Assembly (NCBI RefSeq): GCF_025685685.1
Contig: NZ_JAGSYH010000006.1
Coordinates: forward strand, 62,001-126,000
Source: Acidicapsa dinghuensis
GTDB lineage: Bacteria; Acidobacteriota; Terriglobia; Terriglobales; Acidobacteriaceae
DNA: 64,000 bases
Direction: 5' to 3'
This document shows positions 18,655 to 26,666 of the stretch, piece after piece (position 1 is the stretch's first letter; every line of letters starts with the position of its first letter). A model generated the notes under the pieces. The model was not told the origin of the DNA. It did not search any database and was given only the letters and a program-made list of their open reading frames with translations. A program made the translations under genes and the position numbers.

Positions 18655-20157
18655 CTATGCCGTCTTCCTGGGGACACTGATGACGATAGGAATTCCAAGC
18701 GTTTCTACTACCTGTGCCGGCGTATGGAAAGAGGAATCCATGTAATCGAGGGTGTAGACAGTTGCCAAGCTAACTGCCAGGCTCAAACCGAAAGCCGCAA
18801 GCAAGATGATGGACAATCCGTATTGAGGTAGCACCGGAATAGCTGGCGGTACAGCAATCGCTACGTTTGCAATTCTCGTGTTATCCAAGGCATCGGTGGC
18901 CCGTTCTTGCTCTCGCTTTCCTTCATAAAGCAGATAGTTGGTTTCGTCGGACTTAGCCTCGCGTAAAAGGTCCTGTTGTTCAATCGATAGCTGATCGAGA
19001 TTAACCATCTGCGACTGCAGGTTTTGGATACCGGTTTTGCTGGCGGCCAGAGCAGCGCGTTGCGCAGCCAGATCACTTTGTGATTTGGCGAGGTCTTCCC
19101 GCAGCAATTCAAAGGTTGGATCACGATCCGTCGATTGTGTGACGTAGCGCGTGCTCTCGGCCTTTGCAATTGCCGCTTTTGTTTCCGCGATTTCTTGATC
19201 GGCCTCTTGAACCAACGGATATTTTTCGTCATATTTCAGTGCCAATTGCGTACGTTTGGTCTGTGCGGCAAGAAGACTGGCTTGCAGGTCGTCGAGAAGC
19301 TTATCGGCGCTTGAACTCATCTGCGTTGTTGCAGATCGCTGTGGAGTTTTGCTCATCTGCTCTCGGTCGTTCTGGATCCGCTTTTCGTCGGCGGCTATCG
19401 CTTGCTGGGCAGCGTGCTGAGCGCCAATCGAGTTGGCCAACTGAAGCGACATGTTCGTTATCTGAACATCTGGCGCGGCGGTCCCATTCTGCTTGGCGAA
19501 AGCGCGCAATTTATCTTCCGCATCTTCGAGCTGCTTCTGATATTTGTCTGTCTGCGTGGCAAAGAAGTTGTATGAACCAGCAGGCCTGTGAACCGCAACA
19601 TGTTTCGCGGTGTAAAGGCGGCCCAGAGAATTCAATACTCCGTATGCGAGTTGGGGATCCGAGGATGAATATGTGACTTCGATAATGTTCGTCTTGGTCG
19701 TGACTTTGGTCTTTATGTTCGCGGCGAGCGCCTTGACCGCAAGCGCGAGACGATCTTGCTCGGTCCGATTTGGGTGCAACAACTTTTCAAGAGAAAATCC
19801 ATTCGGTATTTTATCCATCCCGTTTTCGCGAGCGACCTGCTCAAGAACATCGCGACTGGTCAGCAGCTCTATCTCAGAGTTGACCTCTTCGGGAGTCACT
19901 GGAGTACTCGTGGTGACCTGTTGAGTTGTGGCCTCAGTCGATACGAGCGGATCAAGCCGTTCACGATTTACCAGGATCGCCATGTGGGAGCGATAGGAAT
20001 ATCCTTTCAGCACTCCAATAAGGGTGGTCAGCACAAGCAGCGAGAAAAACGTGGTCAGGAGGGTACGTCTATGACGGAAGAGGGGAGCGACTACATCGCG
20101 GATGGAGATATCCGAAGTGTTGCTTCCGTGATTGCGTTGTGTAATGGTTTGCCTCAT
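18655..20157 (-). CDS. Polysaccharide co-polymerase, Wzz/GumC type
   Basis: 500 residues. An N-terminal cytoplasmic tail is followed by a first membrane helix (LLTTFFSLLVLTTLIGVLKG, residues about 35-55). A long periplasmic coiled-coil part runs from about 110 to 430, and a second helix (YGLSIILLAAFGLSLAVSLA) is followed by a Pro-rich PVLPQYG-like motif region. This is the Wzz (PF02706)/GumC layout of inner-membrane proteins that set chain length and touch the Wza exporter. The kinase domain is not fused but encoded separately two genes on. It lies 6 bp before the ATPase gene, so the two are probably translated together. A putative site GAAGGGA precedes the ATG. Confidence 0.9.
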   Translation of the reverse strand: MRQTITQRNHGSNTSDISIRDVVAPLFRHRRTLLTTFFSLLVLTTLIGVLKGYSYRSHMAILVNRERLDPLVSTEATTQQVTTSTPVTPEEVNSEIELLTSRDVLEQVARENGMDKIPNGFSLEKLLHPNRTEQDRLALAVKALAANIKTKVTTKTNIIEVTYSSSDPQLAYGVLNSLGRLYTAKHVAVHRPAGSYNFFATQTDKYQKQLEDAEDKLRAFAKQNGTAAPDVQITNMSLQLANSIGAQHAAQQAIAADEKRIQNDREQMSKTPQRSATTQMSSSADKLLDDLQASLLAAQTKRTQLALKYDEKYPLVQEADQEIAETKAAIAKAESTRYVTQSTDRDPTFELLREDLAKSQSDLAAQRAALAASKTGIQNLQSQMVNLDQLSIEQQDLLREAKSDETNYLLYEGKREQERATDALDNTRIANVAIAVPPAIPVLPQYGLSIILLAAFGLSLAVSLATVYTLDYMDSSFHTPAQVVETLGIPIVISVPRKTA

Positions 20158-20211
20158 AACGCTAGGTCCCTTCAGTGAAAGAGTTCGTCGTGTGCGTAGA
20201 AACGCGGAAAC

Positions 20212-20922
20212 TTAAAACGGCGTGGGCGAAAGATAGCTGCCCGCGTTTAAGGAGTACGGCACATACTTGCGGAAAACAGAGATACGATTTTCCGGAACGT
20301 AGATCATATCTCCCGGCTGAATCATCACGTCTTCGTTCACATTCTTTCCGTGGAGAATGTCTTTTAGATCAATCTTCTTTACCGCATACCAGTTATCGTT
20401 GGTTCGATGAAAGAGGAAAACCTGCGATTTCGCCGTTTGCATTGTCATGCCACCACCGATTGCCAGTGCTTGGGAGACAGTGATATCAGAACGTAATTCA
20501 TACTGTCCTGGCTTTCCCACCTGACCGGAAACGATGAAAAAGGGCTTTTGGAAGTCCGTAATGTCAACGTTGACGATGGGGTCATGGAGCGTTCCTTTGT
20601 AAGCGTTCTTCACAGCGGTCGAAAGCTCCGGCTCGGTAAGCCCCTTCACGTAGATGCTTCCCGCATTTTGCAGGCTGATATATCCATCTGGCTGGACTGT
20701 CACCGTCTGATTGAACTCTGGCGACAGAGGAAATGTCAGCATTACCACGTCTTCCCGCTGCAGCTCATATCGTGGGTGACGCTGCTCGAGCGTAGGACCA
20801 TCGGTAGAGTGCCCTGACGGTGTTGAGACTGCAACAACCTGCTGTTGTGCTGGGACGCGACTGCTCACTGCAGCAAAAGCTAAAGCCACCAGTGTCAGAG
20901 TGAAAGGGTGAATGTCTTTCAT
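20212..20922 (-). CDS. Polysaccharide export protein, Wza-like
   Basis: About 236 residues. A Sec signal peptide (MKDIHPFTLTLVALAFAAVS) precedes a Poly_export domain: YELQREDVVMLTFPLSPEFN, TVQPDGYISLQNAGSIYVKG and LTEPELSTAV. An SLBB-like domain follows: PFFIVSGQVGKPGQYEL, ITVSQALAIGGG and IQPGDMIYVPE. Wza-type proteins form the outer-membrane channel for EPS. There is no lipobox cysteine after the leader, so this is a non-lipidated variant, as in many acidobacterial and PEP-CTERM-type EPS loci. ATG at 20922 chosen for GAGGAG six bases upstream. First structural gene after the antiterminator, 66 bp away. Confidence 0.9.
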   Translation of the reverse strand: MKDIHPFTLTLVALAFAAVSSRVPAQQQVVAVSTPSGHSTDGPTLEQRHPRYELQREDVVMLTFPLSPEFNQTVTVQPDGYISLQNAGSIYVKGLTEPELSTAVKNAYKGTLHDPIVNVDITDFQKPFFIVSGQVGKPGQYELRSDITVSQALAIGGGMTMQTAKSQVFLFHRTNDNWYAVKKIDLKDILHGKNVNEDVMIQPGDMIYVPENRISVFRKYVPYSLNAGSYLSPTPF

Positions 20923-20988
20923 GAAGTGCTCCTCACTTGATTGCGTTCTCTGTGTACCAAGCCACATGTCTGCCGGTTATGTACACGA

Positions 20989-21528
20989 TCAGGCTGCCTG
21001 TTCGCCAATCAACTGGACATCGTTGCTAGGGATGCGAATACTTAGGGACTGCCTTACTAAATCAACCGATAAGATTAGCCGTGTATCTGAGCCGGTCCGA
21101 ACCACGGTTCCTTCAATCCCAGATAGGGAACCTCTGATTACCCTGACTCTGTCACCCTCTTTAAGTAAGGGGCCGACGATGTAGTCGATACCTGCGTCCA
21201 GCAGTGTCCGAACGTTTTCAATTTGCTGGTCCGGAATGGGTAAAGGTCCTGTGTGGTTCCCGACGAATCCGACCACCCCTGGCACTTTCAAGATTTGAAG
21301 CCGACTATCCTTGGCAATGTTCATCTGGACAAATAGGTAGCCACTGAATAGTGGGATAGTAATTTTGCGTTTTCGATCGCTCCACTGGTGAAGCTCTGAT
21401 TTCAATGGAAGAAAGATTGGAATGTCGAGAGCTTCGATCATCGAAGCTGCGATCTTTTCTTGTCTGGATCTTGTCCATACTGCAAACCATTGTGGATGGG
21501 AAATATCTCTTTCTGACGTGCTGTTCAT
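20989..21528 (-). CDS. UpxY/NusG-like transcription antiterminator
   Basis: About 179 residues with an NGN domain (PQWFAVWTRSRQEKIAASMIEAL, then IFLPLKSELHQWSDRKRKITIPLFSGYLFVQM) and a C-terminal KOW motif (LLKEGDRVRVIRGSLSGIEGTVVR). Housekeeping NusG genes sit next to rplK; this one instead heads the EPS block, which is the place of the UpxY, RfaH and LoaP specialised paralogues. Those keep RNA polymerase running through long polysaccharide or secondary-metabolite operons. The ATG at 21528 has GGAGAAAG immediately upstream, in preference to an in-frame start 60 bp earlier. Inference: it controls the ~21-kb unit from wza to the NRPS. Confidence 0.88.
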   Translation of the reverse strand: MNSTSERDISHPQWFAVWTRSRQEKIAASMIEALDIPIFLPLKSELHQWSDRKRKITIPLFSGYLFVQMNIAKDSRLQILKVPGVVGFVGNHTGPLPIPDQQIENVRTLLDAGIDYIVGPLLKEGDRVRVIRGSLSGIEGTVVRTGSDTRLILSVDLVRQSLSIRIPSNDVQLIGEQAA

Positions 21529-21676
21529 CTTCTTTCTCCAGGAGTACAAATCATCACTGCCAGGACCTAGCTTCGCCCTCTGGGTCACAAGACCGCTTTC
21601 AATCTCATTAGGGACATCCGATTAAATTCGGTTTACCTCAGGTGCAATGAGGAGTCCCAATTTTCTGTGCTTCCAA

Positions 21677-21692
21677 AGCAAGTATCGTGACA
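21677..21692 (-). promoter_or_regulatory. Possible sigma-54 promoter of the EPS/NRPS operon
   Basis: On the minus strand the sequence is TGTCAC, five bases (GATAC), then TTGCT. The sigma-54 consensus is TGGCAC-N5-TTGCW. The -12 element and spacing fit exactly, but the second G of the essential GG at -24 is T, which weakens the call. It lies about 150 bp upstream of the antiterminator start, the right place to drive the whole block. EPS loci with Wzz/kinase/ATPase sets of this kind are often under RpoN in other bacteria. Confidence 0.35.
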
Positions 21693-21726
21693 GTCAGCCA
21701 ACTAATTGACTGATTGTCCTAGTTCG

Positions 21727-22068
21727 TTAATTTAGGAACTCGCGAGTCAAGTGTTCGTCGTCGAAAATACAATGAACTCCAAAGGCAACCGATCCAACAC
21801 GCTCTTCAACTCGCGTTACTTCGCCTACACATTCAATCTTGAGTTCCTCACCACTACAGTCGGGTGATGGCAATAGGATTTCCAGCCGTATAGTAGATCC
21901 CGTTTTAGGGCAACTGCTGCTGACAATGAGTGCCCCATCAAGGGATACATCGCTTGTAAAACCGCCACCAGTATGGTCAGTCCCGTCGTTCCACTTGAAG
22001 ATCACAGGGAGGCGCAATTTGTAGCGGGTCGCTGTTCTACGGTGCATAGTGATGTCGAGCACTTCCAT
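21727..22068 (-). CDS. PilZ domain protein
   Basis: 113 residues, a single PilZ domain. RRTATRYKLRLPVIF resembles the RxxxR c-di-GMP motif, and TSDVSLDGALIVS matches the D/N-x-S-x-x-G motif. Such small proteins bind cyclic di-GMP and signal to EPS or motility machinery. The gene stands alone, 200 bp upstream of the antiterminator start on the same strand, and the gap between them contains the possible sigma-54 promoter. Inference: it links c-di-GMP to EPS output. The RxxxR arginines are present (R10, R11, R15 region), so binding is plausible but not proven. Confidence 0.85.
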   Translation of the reverse strand: MEVLDITMHRRTATRYKLRLPVIFKWNDGTDHTGGGFTSDVSLDGALIVSSSCPKTGSTIRLEILLPSPDCSGEELKIECVGEVTRVEERVGSVAFGVHCIFDDEHLTREFLN

Positions 22069-22478
22069 AAGTGTCCCGAGAATATCCCGCTATCAGCAAG
22101 GGAACAAGACGCCGAATGTTTGAAAAATGCGTGAGAAATTCAGAGTGCCTTAGTGGAGCGTCTCTCTATTCCGAGTGATCGGATAGAGGAATCAACCCCT
22201 CAGAACGCGTGAGCCAAAAGATTGCTTAATAGAGAAGAGAGTTTATATGCGACCCCCTGCGGGATCAGCACTTCACGCAAGAGGTCTGTATAAAACCGAT
22301 CACCGGCCGCCTAAAGAACACTGCGAACGAGGGATATCTCTAGGTTACTGCGTGGGTACTATTGCGTTAACCATCTATGCGGAAGCCGTTTGCATCTATC
22401 CAAGTATTGCATGTATCTAGCCTTGGGCCTTCCACTTAACTTTTTTGTTTGTTCCCTTGTGTGTTCTGGAGGAAAGTC
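22069..22478. other. Divergent intergenic region, PilZ / LuxR regulator
   Basis: 410 bp between two genes that start outward. No coding frame looks real. It must hold the promoters of the PilZ gene and the LuxR-type gene. I could not identify a convincing -35/-10 pair or an extended inverted repeat. Confidence 0.5.
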
Positions 22479-23201
22479 GTGAAGTTGGTTCAAAGCGGCA
22501 CTCAAAATTATCAAGTACTGATCGTGGATCGCGATTCAATGAGTGGTGATCTCCTGGCGATGGCCCTCAGACGGGTATGTGATTGTGATGCGATGATTCT
22601 GGATTGCGCTGATCTTTTGCGTGAACTCGCAATAAGGAAGATAGATATCGTCGTAATCAGCTCTGACCTGAATTCAATTCCCGGCACGGGATTTGATCTG
22701 GCATATAAGGTGAATAGTATTCATCCAGAGGTATTCGTTGTTATGCTGCTAAATTGCGCAACATCGGAGTCGGTAATCACAGCGTTTCGTTCTGGCGCGC
22801 GCGCTGTATTTTCACGGCAACACTCGATGTCGGAATTTGCTGATTGTATTGACCGTGTCAAAAGGGGCTTCATCTGGGCTGGAAGGGAAGAAACCAACTC
22901 ATTGTTGGAGGCATTCAAGAACATTCCCGCTCCCAGCGTCACGCCTACCGGTGATGCGCCCACGCTCTCAGCCAGAGAACAGCAAGTTGTCCAATACGCT
23001 GCAAAGGGCAAGACAAATCGCGCCATTGCAAATGAGCTGGCGTTGAGCGAACACACCGTCAAAAATTACCTCTTTCGCGCGTTCGAAAAATTGGGTGTTT
23101 CGAATCGTGTAGAGCTGTTGTTCTATTTGACAATTCGTGGCCACTCGTTTGCGCCAGCTGATTCCAACGATCCTGTAGCGGATCTCAGCTTGGAGGCGTA
23201 A
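22479..23201 (+). CDS. LuxR-family response regulator with atypical receiver
   Basis: 240 residues. The N-terminal receiver-like domain begins YQVLIVDRDSMSGDLLAMAL. The C-terminal LuxR helix-turn-helix is clear: LSAREQQVVQYAAKGKTNRAIANELALSEHTVKNYLFRAFEKLGV. In the receiver the phospho-acceptor region reads DIVVISSDLN, with serine at the usual Asp position unless a two-residue shift is allowed. The lysine loop reads AVFSRQ with Arg for Lys. It may therefore work without phosphorylation. The start is GTG at 22479 because GGAGGA lies six bases upstream. It faces away from the EPS block and is a likely local regulator of it. Confidence 0.85.
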   Translation: MKLVQSGTQNYQVLIVDRDSMSGDLLAMALRRVCDCDAMILDCADLLRELAIRKIDIVVISSDLNSIPGTGFDLAYKVNSIHPEVFVVMLLNCATSESVITAFRSGARAVFSRQHSMSEFADCIDRVKRGFIWAGREETNSLLEAFKNIPAPSVTPTGDAPTLSAREQQVVQYAAKGKTNRAIANELALSEHTVKNYLFRAFEKLGVSNRVELLFYLTIRGHSFAPADSNDPVADLSLEA

Positions 23202-23237
23202 TCGTCGGGAGCGACATTCCGATTTGTGCGAGGTTGT

Positions 23238-23570
23238 ATGAAAAGCCTTTTGATCTGTCTAGCCATTCTCTTCGGACAGATGAATTCACTTCAGGACAAG
23301 CCTGTAGTCCATCTTCCACCCAACACGAGAACCATCAATGTTGCCGATGGTGGCAAGCTCCTGGAGCTGATCAATGCACCCGCAGAGTTGAGCTTGCCCG
23401 GAAATATTCCGAAGGCCGATGCGATGGGGCAACCGTGGGAGGTTGACGTCAAAAACCTCGGACCATCTGCAGTTACAGTTGTGGGGAAGCCGGAGTTTAA
23501 TGTTCAGATCACTCCTGGGCAAACGGTGCACATTCACTCGAACGGCAAAGTTTACTCTCTACAAAGATGA
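23238..23570 (+). CDS. Small secreted protein of unknown function
   Basis: 110 residues with a Sec signal peptide (MKSLLICLAILFGQMNS). The mature part is rich in beta-forming residues (PWEVDVKNLGPSAVTVVGKP, FNVQITPGQTVHIHSNGKVY), suggesting a small beta-sandwich. I do not recognise the family. GAGG lies five bases before the ATG. It follows the LuxR-type gene by 36 bp on the same strand and probably shares its transcript. A convergent terminator follows. Confidence 0.6.
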   Translation: MKSLLICLAILFGQMNSLQDKPVVHLPPNTRTINVADGGKLLELINAPAELSLPGNIPKADAMGQPWEVDVKNLGPSAVTVVGKPEFNVQITPGQTVHIHSNGKVYSLQR

Positions 23571-23689
23571 GCCGGTTCCCGATGAATTTGCTAATCCAAT
23601 AATTCCGGGCTGGCTAACATAGCGCGGAAGCAATCTCTTAAGCCCTCAGGCCTCGATACATCGAAAGAGACCCTAAAGTCAGATATAGT

Positions 23690-23715
23690 CGAAGATCCTA
23701 AGTCCTGGATCTTCG
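23690..23715. terminator. Bidirectional hairpin between convergent genes
   Basis: Perfect 9-bp stem CGAAGATCC / GGATCTTCG with an 8-base loop. It sits between the stop of the small secreted protein (plus) and the stop of the first beta-helix gene (minus). There is no strong T-run on either side. Confidence 0.55.
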
Positions 23716-23747
23716 GTCCAGCCATGGAGGTATACATGAGGGTTCGC

Positions 23748-25169
23748 CTAGTTGCAGCAGTTTCCATGAGCTTCCTGGCGGCCGATCTGGGTCATCTTGT
23801 CCCATGACATGTCATAGTACCAATACCAGTGGTTGGCTCCTCCGCCCTTGAGGATATATCGATTTCCATCGAAAGAGTTGGAATTGGATGTGTGGGGTTT
23901 TGTATCATCTGCAATTCCGGAGTAGCCCTTTGGACCCAAGTAAGTGATGGTGTTGTCATGGACTCTGTCGTTCTGAACGACCCACGGCCCGTTGGTCCCC
24001 CCACCTCGCTTTTGATTTACGAGCGTTATGCCATTTCCTCCACTCGCGGGTACGACGACCGTATTTCCAACTACTTCCACGTTGGAAGAGTTCTGAATTA
24101 AGATTTGCGCATTCTCTAACCACACGAGGACGCCTGCTGCGTTGCCGCTAATAGTATTGTTCTTGATGAGCGCGGAGTAGCTTACCTCGTGCATAATCCC
24201 ACCCGATAGGTTGTTCTCCACAATATTCTGCTCGTAGGTAGTGTTGATATTGTTCGTGTCTGTCCAGAGGCCTTCGCCGAGATTGTCATGAACGTGGTTC
24301 AACTTGACGACGAGATTCGAGGTATTTCCAAATTTAGCGCCACCTGCTTCCCAGCCAGTGTCAAAGCCTTGTTGATTATTCCAGCCGATGTCACTGTCGA
24401 TGAGGCTTGTATTTGCTCCGATCATTTTGACGCCGATCTGACCATTGTGATGGAAGCTGCTTTTGGAAATCATGCCTCCTGCGCCCAGATATGCACCTGC
24501 TCCGTGGTTCCAGCGGGATTCAACATTCTGAAGCGACCACTGTGCTCCCAAACCATTCCCCCAGGTATCGCCCCCGATCGCGCCAGTTTGTCCCGGGTTC
24601 GCATATTTTTCTACTACAATATCGATCAATTTGACTCCGGAGGCAGCGCCGAAGAATGCATATTTGCTCATTCCTAATTCGACCGTGTGCCCCTCTGGAT
24701 TGTCAGGAAGATAGACCTGGTTGCTCAGATGGTCGAAATACCATGATCCGGAAGGTAAATCCATCTTAGAGGCCGCTGGAGTCTGGTACTTACCGTCAAT
24801 AAATAGGTCTTGATCGTCCACACAGAACGGATGCGACGGCTCGCATTTGCCATCTTCGAAATGATCGAACTTGGCGTTTGCATACCATAAGTTGCCAATC
24901 GCTTCGAATGTCAGAATTTGCGAGCCATTGAAGATAACACCCGCTTGCCCTTGGAACACGTCCCCATTCTTTGGCTTGACGCTCTGCATGCGGTATGTTC
25001 CCGTTGCCAGTAGAAAGGTCGTGTCTTCCGGTGCCCCGAGAACAGCCTTCGCGACATCTGCGCCGGGCGTCAAATGAACCACATTTGCGGCACGCGCTGG
25101 GAGTGTGCAATTAAGTGCTGCTAATAACAACGGGATAGTGACGAGGATAGAAATCGTAATGCTTTTCAC
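23748..25169 (-). CDS. Secreted right-handed parallel beta-helix protein (paralogue 1)
   Basis: 473 residues with a Sec leader (KSITISILVTIPLLLAALNC then PARA). From about residue 200 the sequence is a run of ~22-residue coils with NxxNxI/V patterns (ISKSSFHHNGQIGVKMIG, YEQNIVENNLSGGIMHEVSY, IQNSSNVEVVGNTVVVP). This is the pattern of beta-helix proteins such as pectate lyases, C5-epimerases and NosD/parallel beta-helix repeat proteins. The N-terminal 190 residues carry conserved blocks FNGSQIL, DQDLFID and SWYFDHLSNQVYLP, shared with the paralogue at 26667. GTG start at 25169 with GGAG eight bases upstream. Substrate unknown; position beside the EPS block suggests polysaccharide cleavage or modification. 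Confidence 0.8.
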   Translation of the reverse strand: MKSITISILVTIPLLLAALNCTLPARAANVVHLTPGADVAKAVLGAPEDTTFLLATGTYRMQSVKPKNGDVFQGQAGVIFNGSQILTFEAIGNLWYANAKFDHFEDGKCEPSHPFCVDDQDLFIDGKYQTPAASKMDLPSGSWYFDHLSNQVYLPDNPEGHTVELGMSKYAFFGAASGVKLIDIVVEKYANPGQTGAIGGDTWGNGLGAQWSLQNVESRWNHGAGAYLGAGGMISKSSFHHNGQIGVKMIGANTSLIDSDIGWNNQQGFDTGWEAGGAKFGNTSNLVVKLNHVHDNLGEGLWTDTNNINTTYEQNIVENNLSGGIMHEVSYSALIKNNTISGNAAGVLVWLENAQILIQNSSNVEVVGNTVVVPASGGNGITLVNQKRGGGTNGPWVVQNDRVHDNTITYLGPKGYSGIADDTKPHTSNSNSFDGNRYILKGGGANHWYWYYDMSWDKMTQIGRQEAHGNCCN

Positions 25170-25295
25170 TGGATTTTCTCCATCGATCGGAAGTGAATTT
25201 TTTCGCAGGAAAATCAAAAAGAGGGTGCGAATCCCTATCTGTCGCACCGGAATGAGCGGAATATTCGCGAGTGAGATATCGGGGTTCTTGACGCG

Positions 25296-26156
25296 TCAGG
25301 CAAGCTCTCTCTTCGTTTTCTCGAAAATGTAAAAAGCATGAATAGGGGCTACTTTCTTGAAAACCGAGTCCCTATGATAGTGCAGATTAAATTTGGTCAG
25401 CCAACTCAAGAAGGCATCGAGTCGGACCAGTGCGACAGAATCATAGGCGCTGCTAACGCGGAGCATTTTGCCCAGGCGAACGGTCAAAGGGAAACAGCAA
25501 TAGGTTTTCCTCACGATGCGCAATCCATTGCGTGATGCCTGGGTTTCCAGCCATCCCGGTGGAAATCCCCGCTCGTTCTTGGTCAGGCCTTTTCTCGGAT
25601 TACGCCAGTCTCCCATCGTGCAGATAGGTTCTCGCATAACGAGTCGTCCCTCAAGTTTCAGCACCCTGCACATTTCGGAAAAAACATAACTCGCGTTGGG
25701 CACATGATGCAGCACGGCTAGTGACGTGATCAGATCAATGCTGGAAGAGGAGATCGGAATGCTTCCATCCATTGCAGGCTTACTGAATTGTGCTGGCTTG
25801 CCCCCGATTGTCTGCCGCCACCACTTCTCGGCTGGCTCGATCGCCACAAAACGCCTTACGCGCGGGCTCAACGGCTCCACGTCTTCCCCAGTGGCGCAAC
25901 CCATCGCCAGACAAGTTTCATAGGGACCGGGCAAGAATCGAAAAGCATGATAGCGGTTCAGTTCATGATAGCCATAGACGTGCTTCGAATAGGTTTGAGT
26001 CAGGTTGTAGTAGCCGTGTTCTTCCTCGGCGTACCACTGGCGAATCTGGTCTTCATTGAAATCGTCGCCGTACACCGCAAGCCCCTCGAAATATCGGTCC
26101 TCGGAGGCTTCGTTTATGCCATGATCCTGCGTTGCATGTCTATCAAGTGTCAACAT
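25296..26156 (-). CDS. SAM-dependent class I methyltransferase
   Basis: 286 residues. The SAM-binding motif I is ETCLAMGCATGEDVEPLSP, motif II is FVAIEPAEKWW, and motif IV lies in SSSIDLITSLAVLHHVPNA with VLKLEGRLVMREP after it. This is a Methyltransf_11-type core. The N-terminal 70 residues (FNEDQIRQWYAEEEHGYY, then YGYHELNRYHAF) resemble methyltransferases found in glycan loci. ATG at 26156 chosen for GGAGGAG four bases upstream. Flanked by two paralogous beta-helix genes on the same strand, 126 bp from the first. Inference: acts on a sugar or glycolipid of the EPS pathway; target unknown. Confidence 0.83.
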   Translation of the reverse strand: MLTLDRHATQDHGINEASEDRYFEGLAVYGDDFNEDQIRQWYAEEEHGYYNLTQTYSKHVYGYHELNRYHAFRFLPGPYETCLAMGCATGEDVEPLSPRVRRFVAIEPAEKWWRQTIGGKPAQFSKPAMDGSIPISSSSIDLITSLAVLHHVPNASYVFSEMCRVLKLEGRLVMREPICTMGDWRNPRKGLTKNERGFPPGWLETQASRNGLRIVRKTYCCFPLTVRLGKMLRVSSAYDSVALVRLDAFLSWLTKFNLHYHRDSVFKKVAPIHAFYIFEKTKRELA

Positions 26157-26666
26157 TCGCTCCTCCCATCTATCGTGTCTCTGCATTCAAATAGCATCAC
26201 AGGCAGGACTCGATGAAGACCCGATCATTTAGCTTCGGACCTTCATCAGTCTGCTCATCGAAAGTTCGTAACTCTCATCGAGGTCGAAACCGGGGGAGTG
26301 TTGTTTGAGGTCAAATACAATCATGCCTTTGATTCGTTTCGCCGAGCCCTCAACGGTATGTCTCACGAATGAATTTCCGGAGAACCACGCGCCTCGTGGC
26401 GGACCGGAATTGCCGGTCAGTCAATCTATCGCCCATTGCTTGTGTTGCCGGCTTATGCAATATAGAAGATAGAAGGCATCTGGCAGACCCGAGGTTGTCT
26501 GCTTCTAGAATAAAGTTGAGCCCCGCCGCGCAAATTGCTGTCGGCAGGGCTCAAATGGCGGGTCAATGATACGTTCCCGTTCGAATCTATCCCACGTTTT
26601 CGCGCCAAAACGGCGCAGTTCTGAGTTAAAAGAAGTGCTTAGCTGTCAAGGTTCATTCAGGCAAAC
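26157..26666. other. Intergenic region with a terminator
   Basis: 510 bp between the methyltransferase start and the end of the second beta-helix gene. No convincing gene. It holds the terminator of the upstream gene (26518-26552) and presumably the methyltransferase promoter. Confidence 0.5.
26518..26552 (-). terminator. Hairpin after the second beta-helix gene
   Basis: An 11-bp stem GAGCCCTGCCG / CGGCGGGGCTC (one G-T wobble, minus-strand sense) with a 13-base loop, followed by AACTTTATTCT. It lies 115 bp past the beta-helix stop. Confidence 0.5.
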
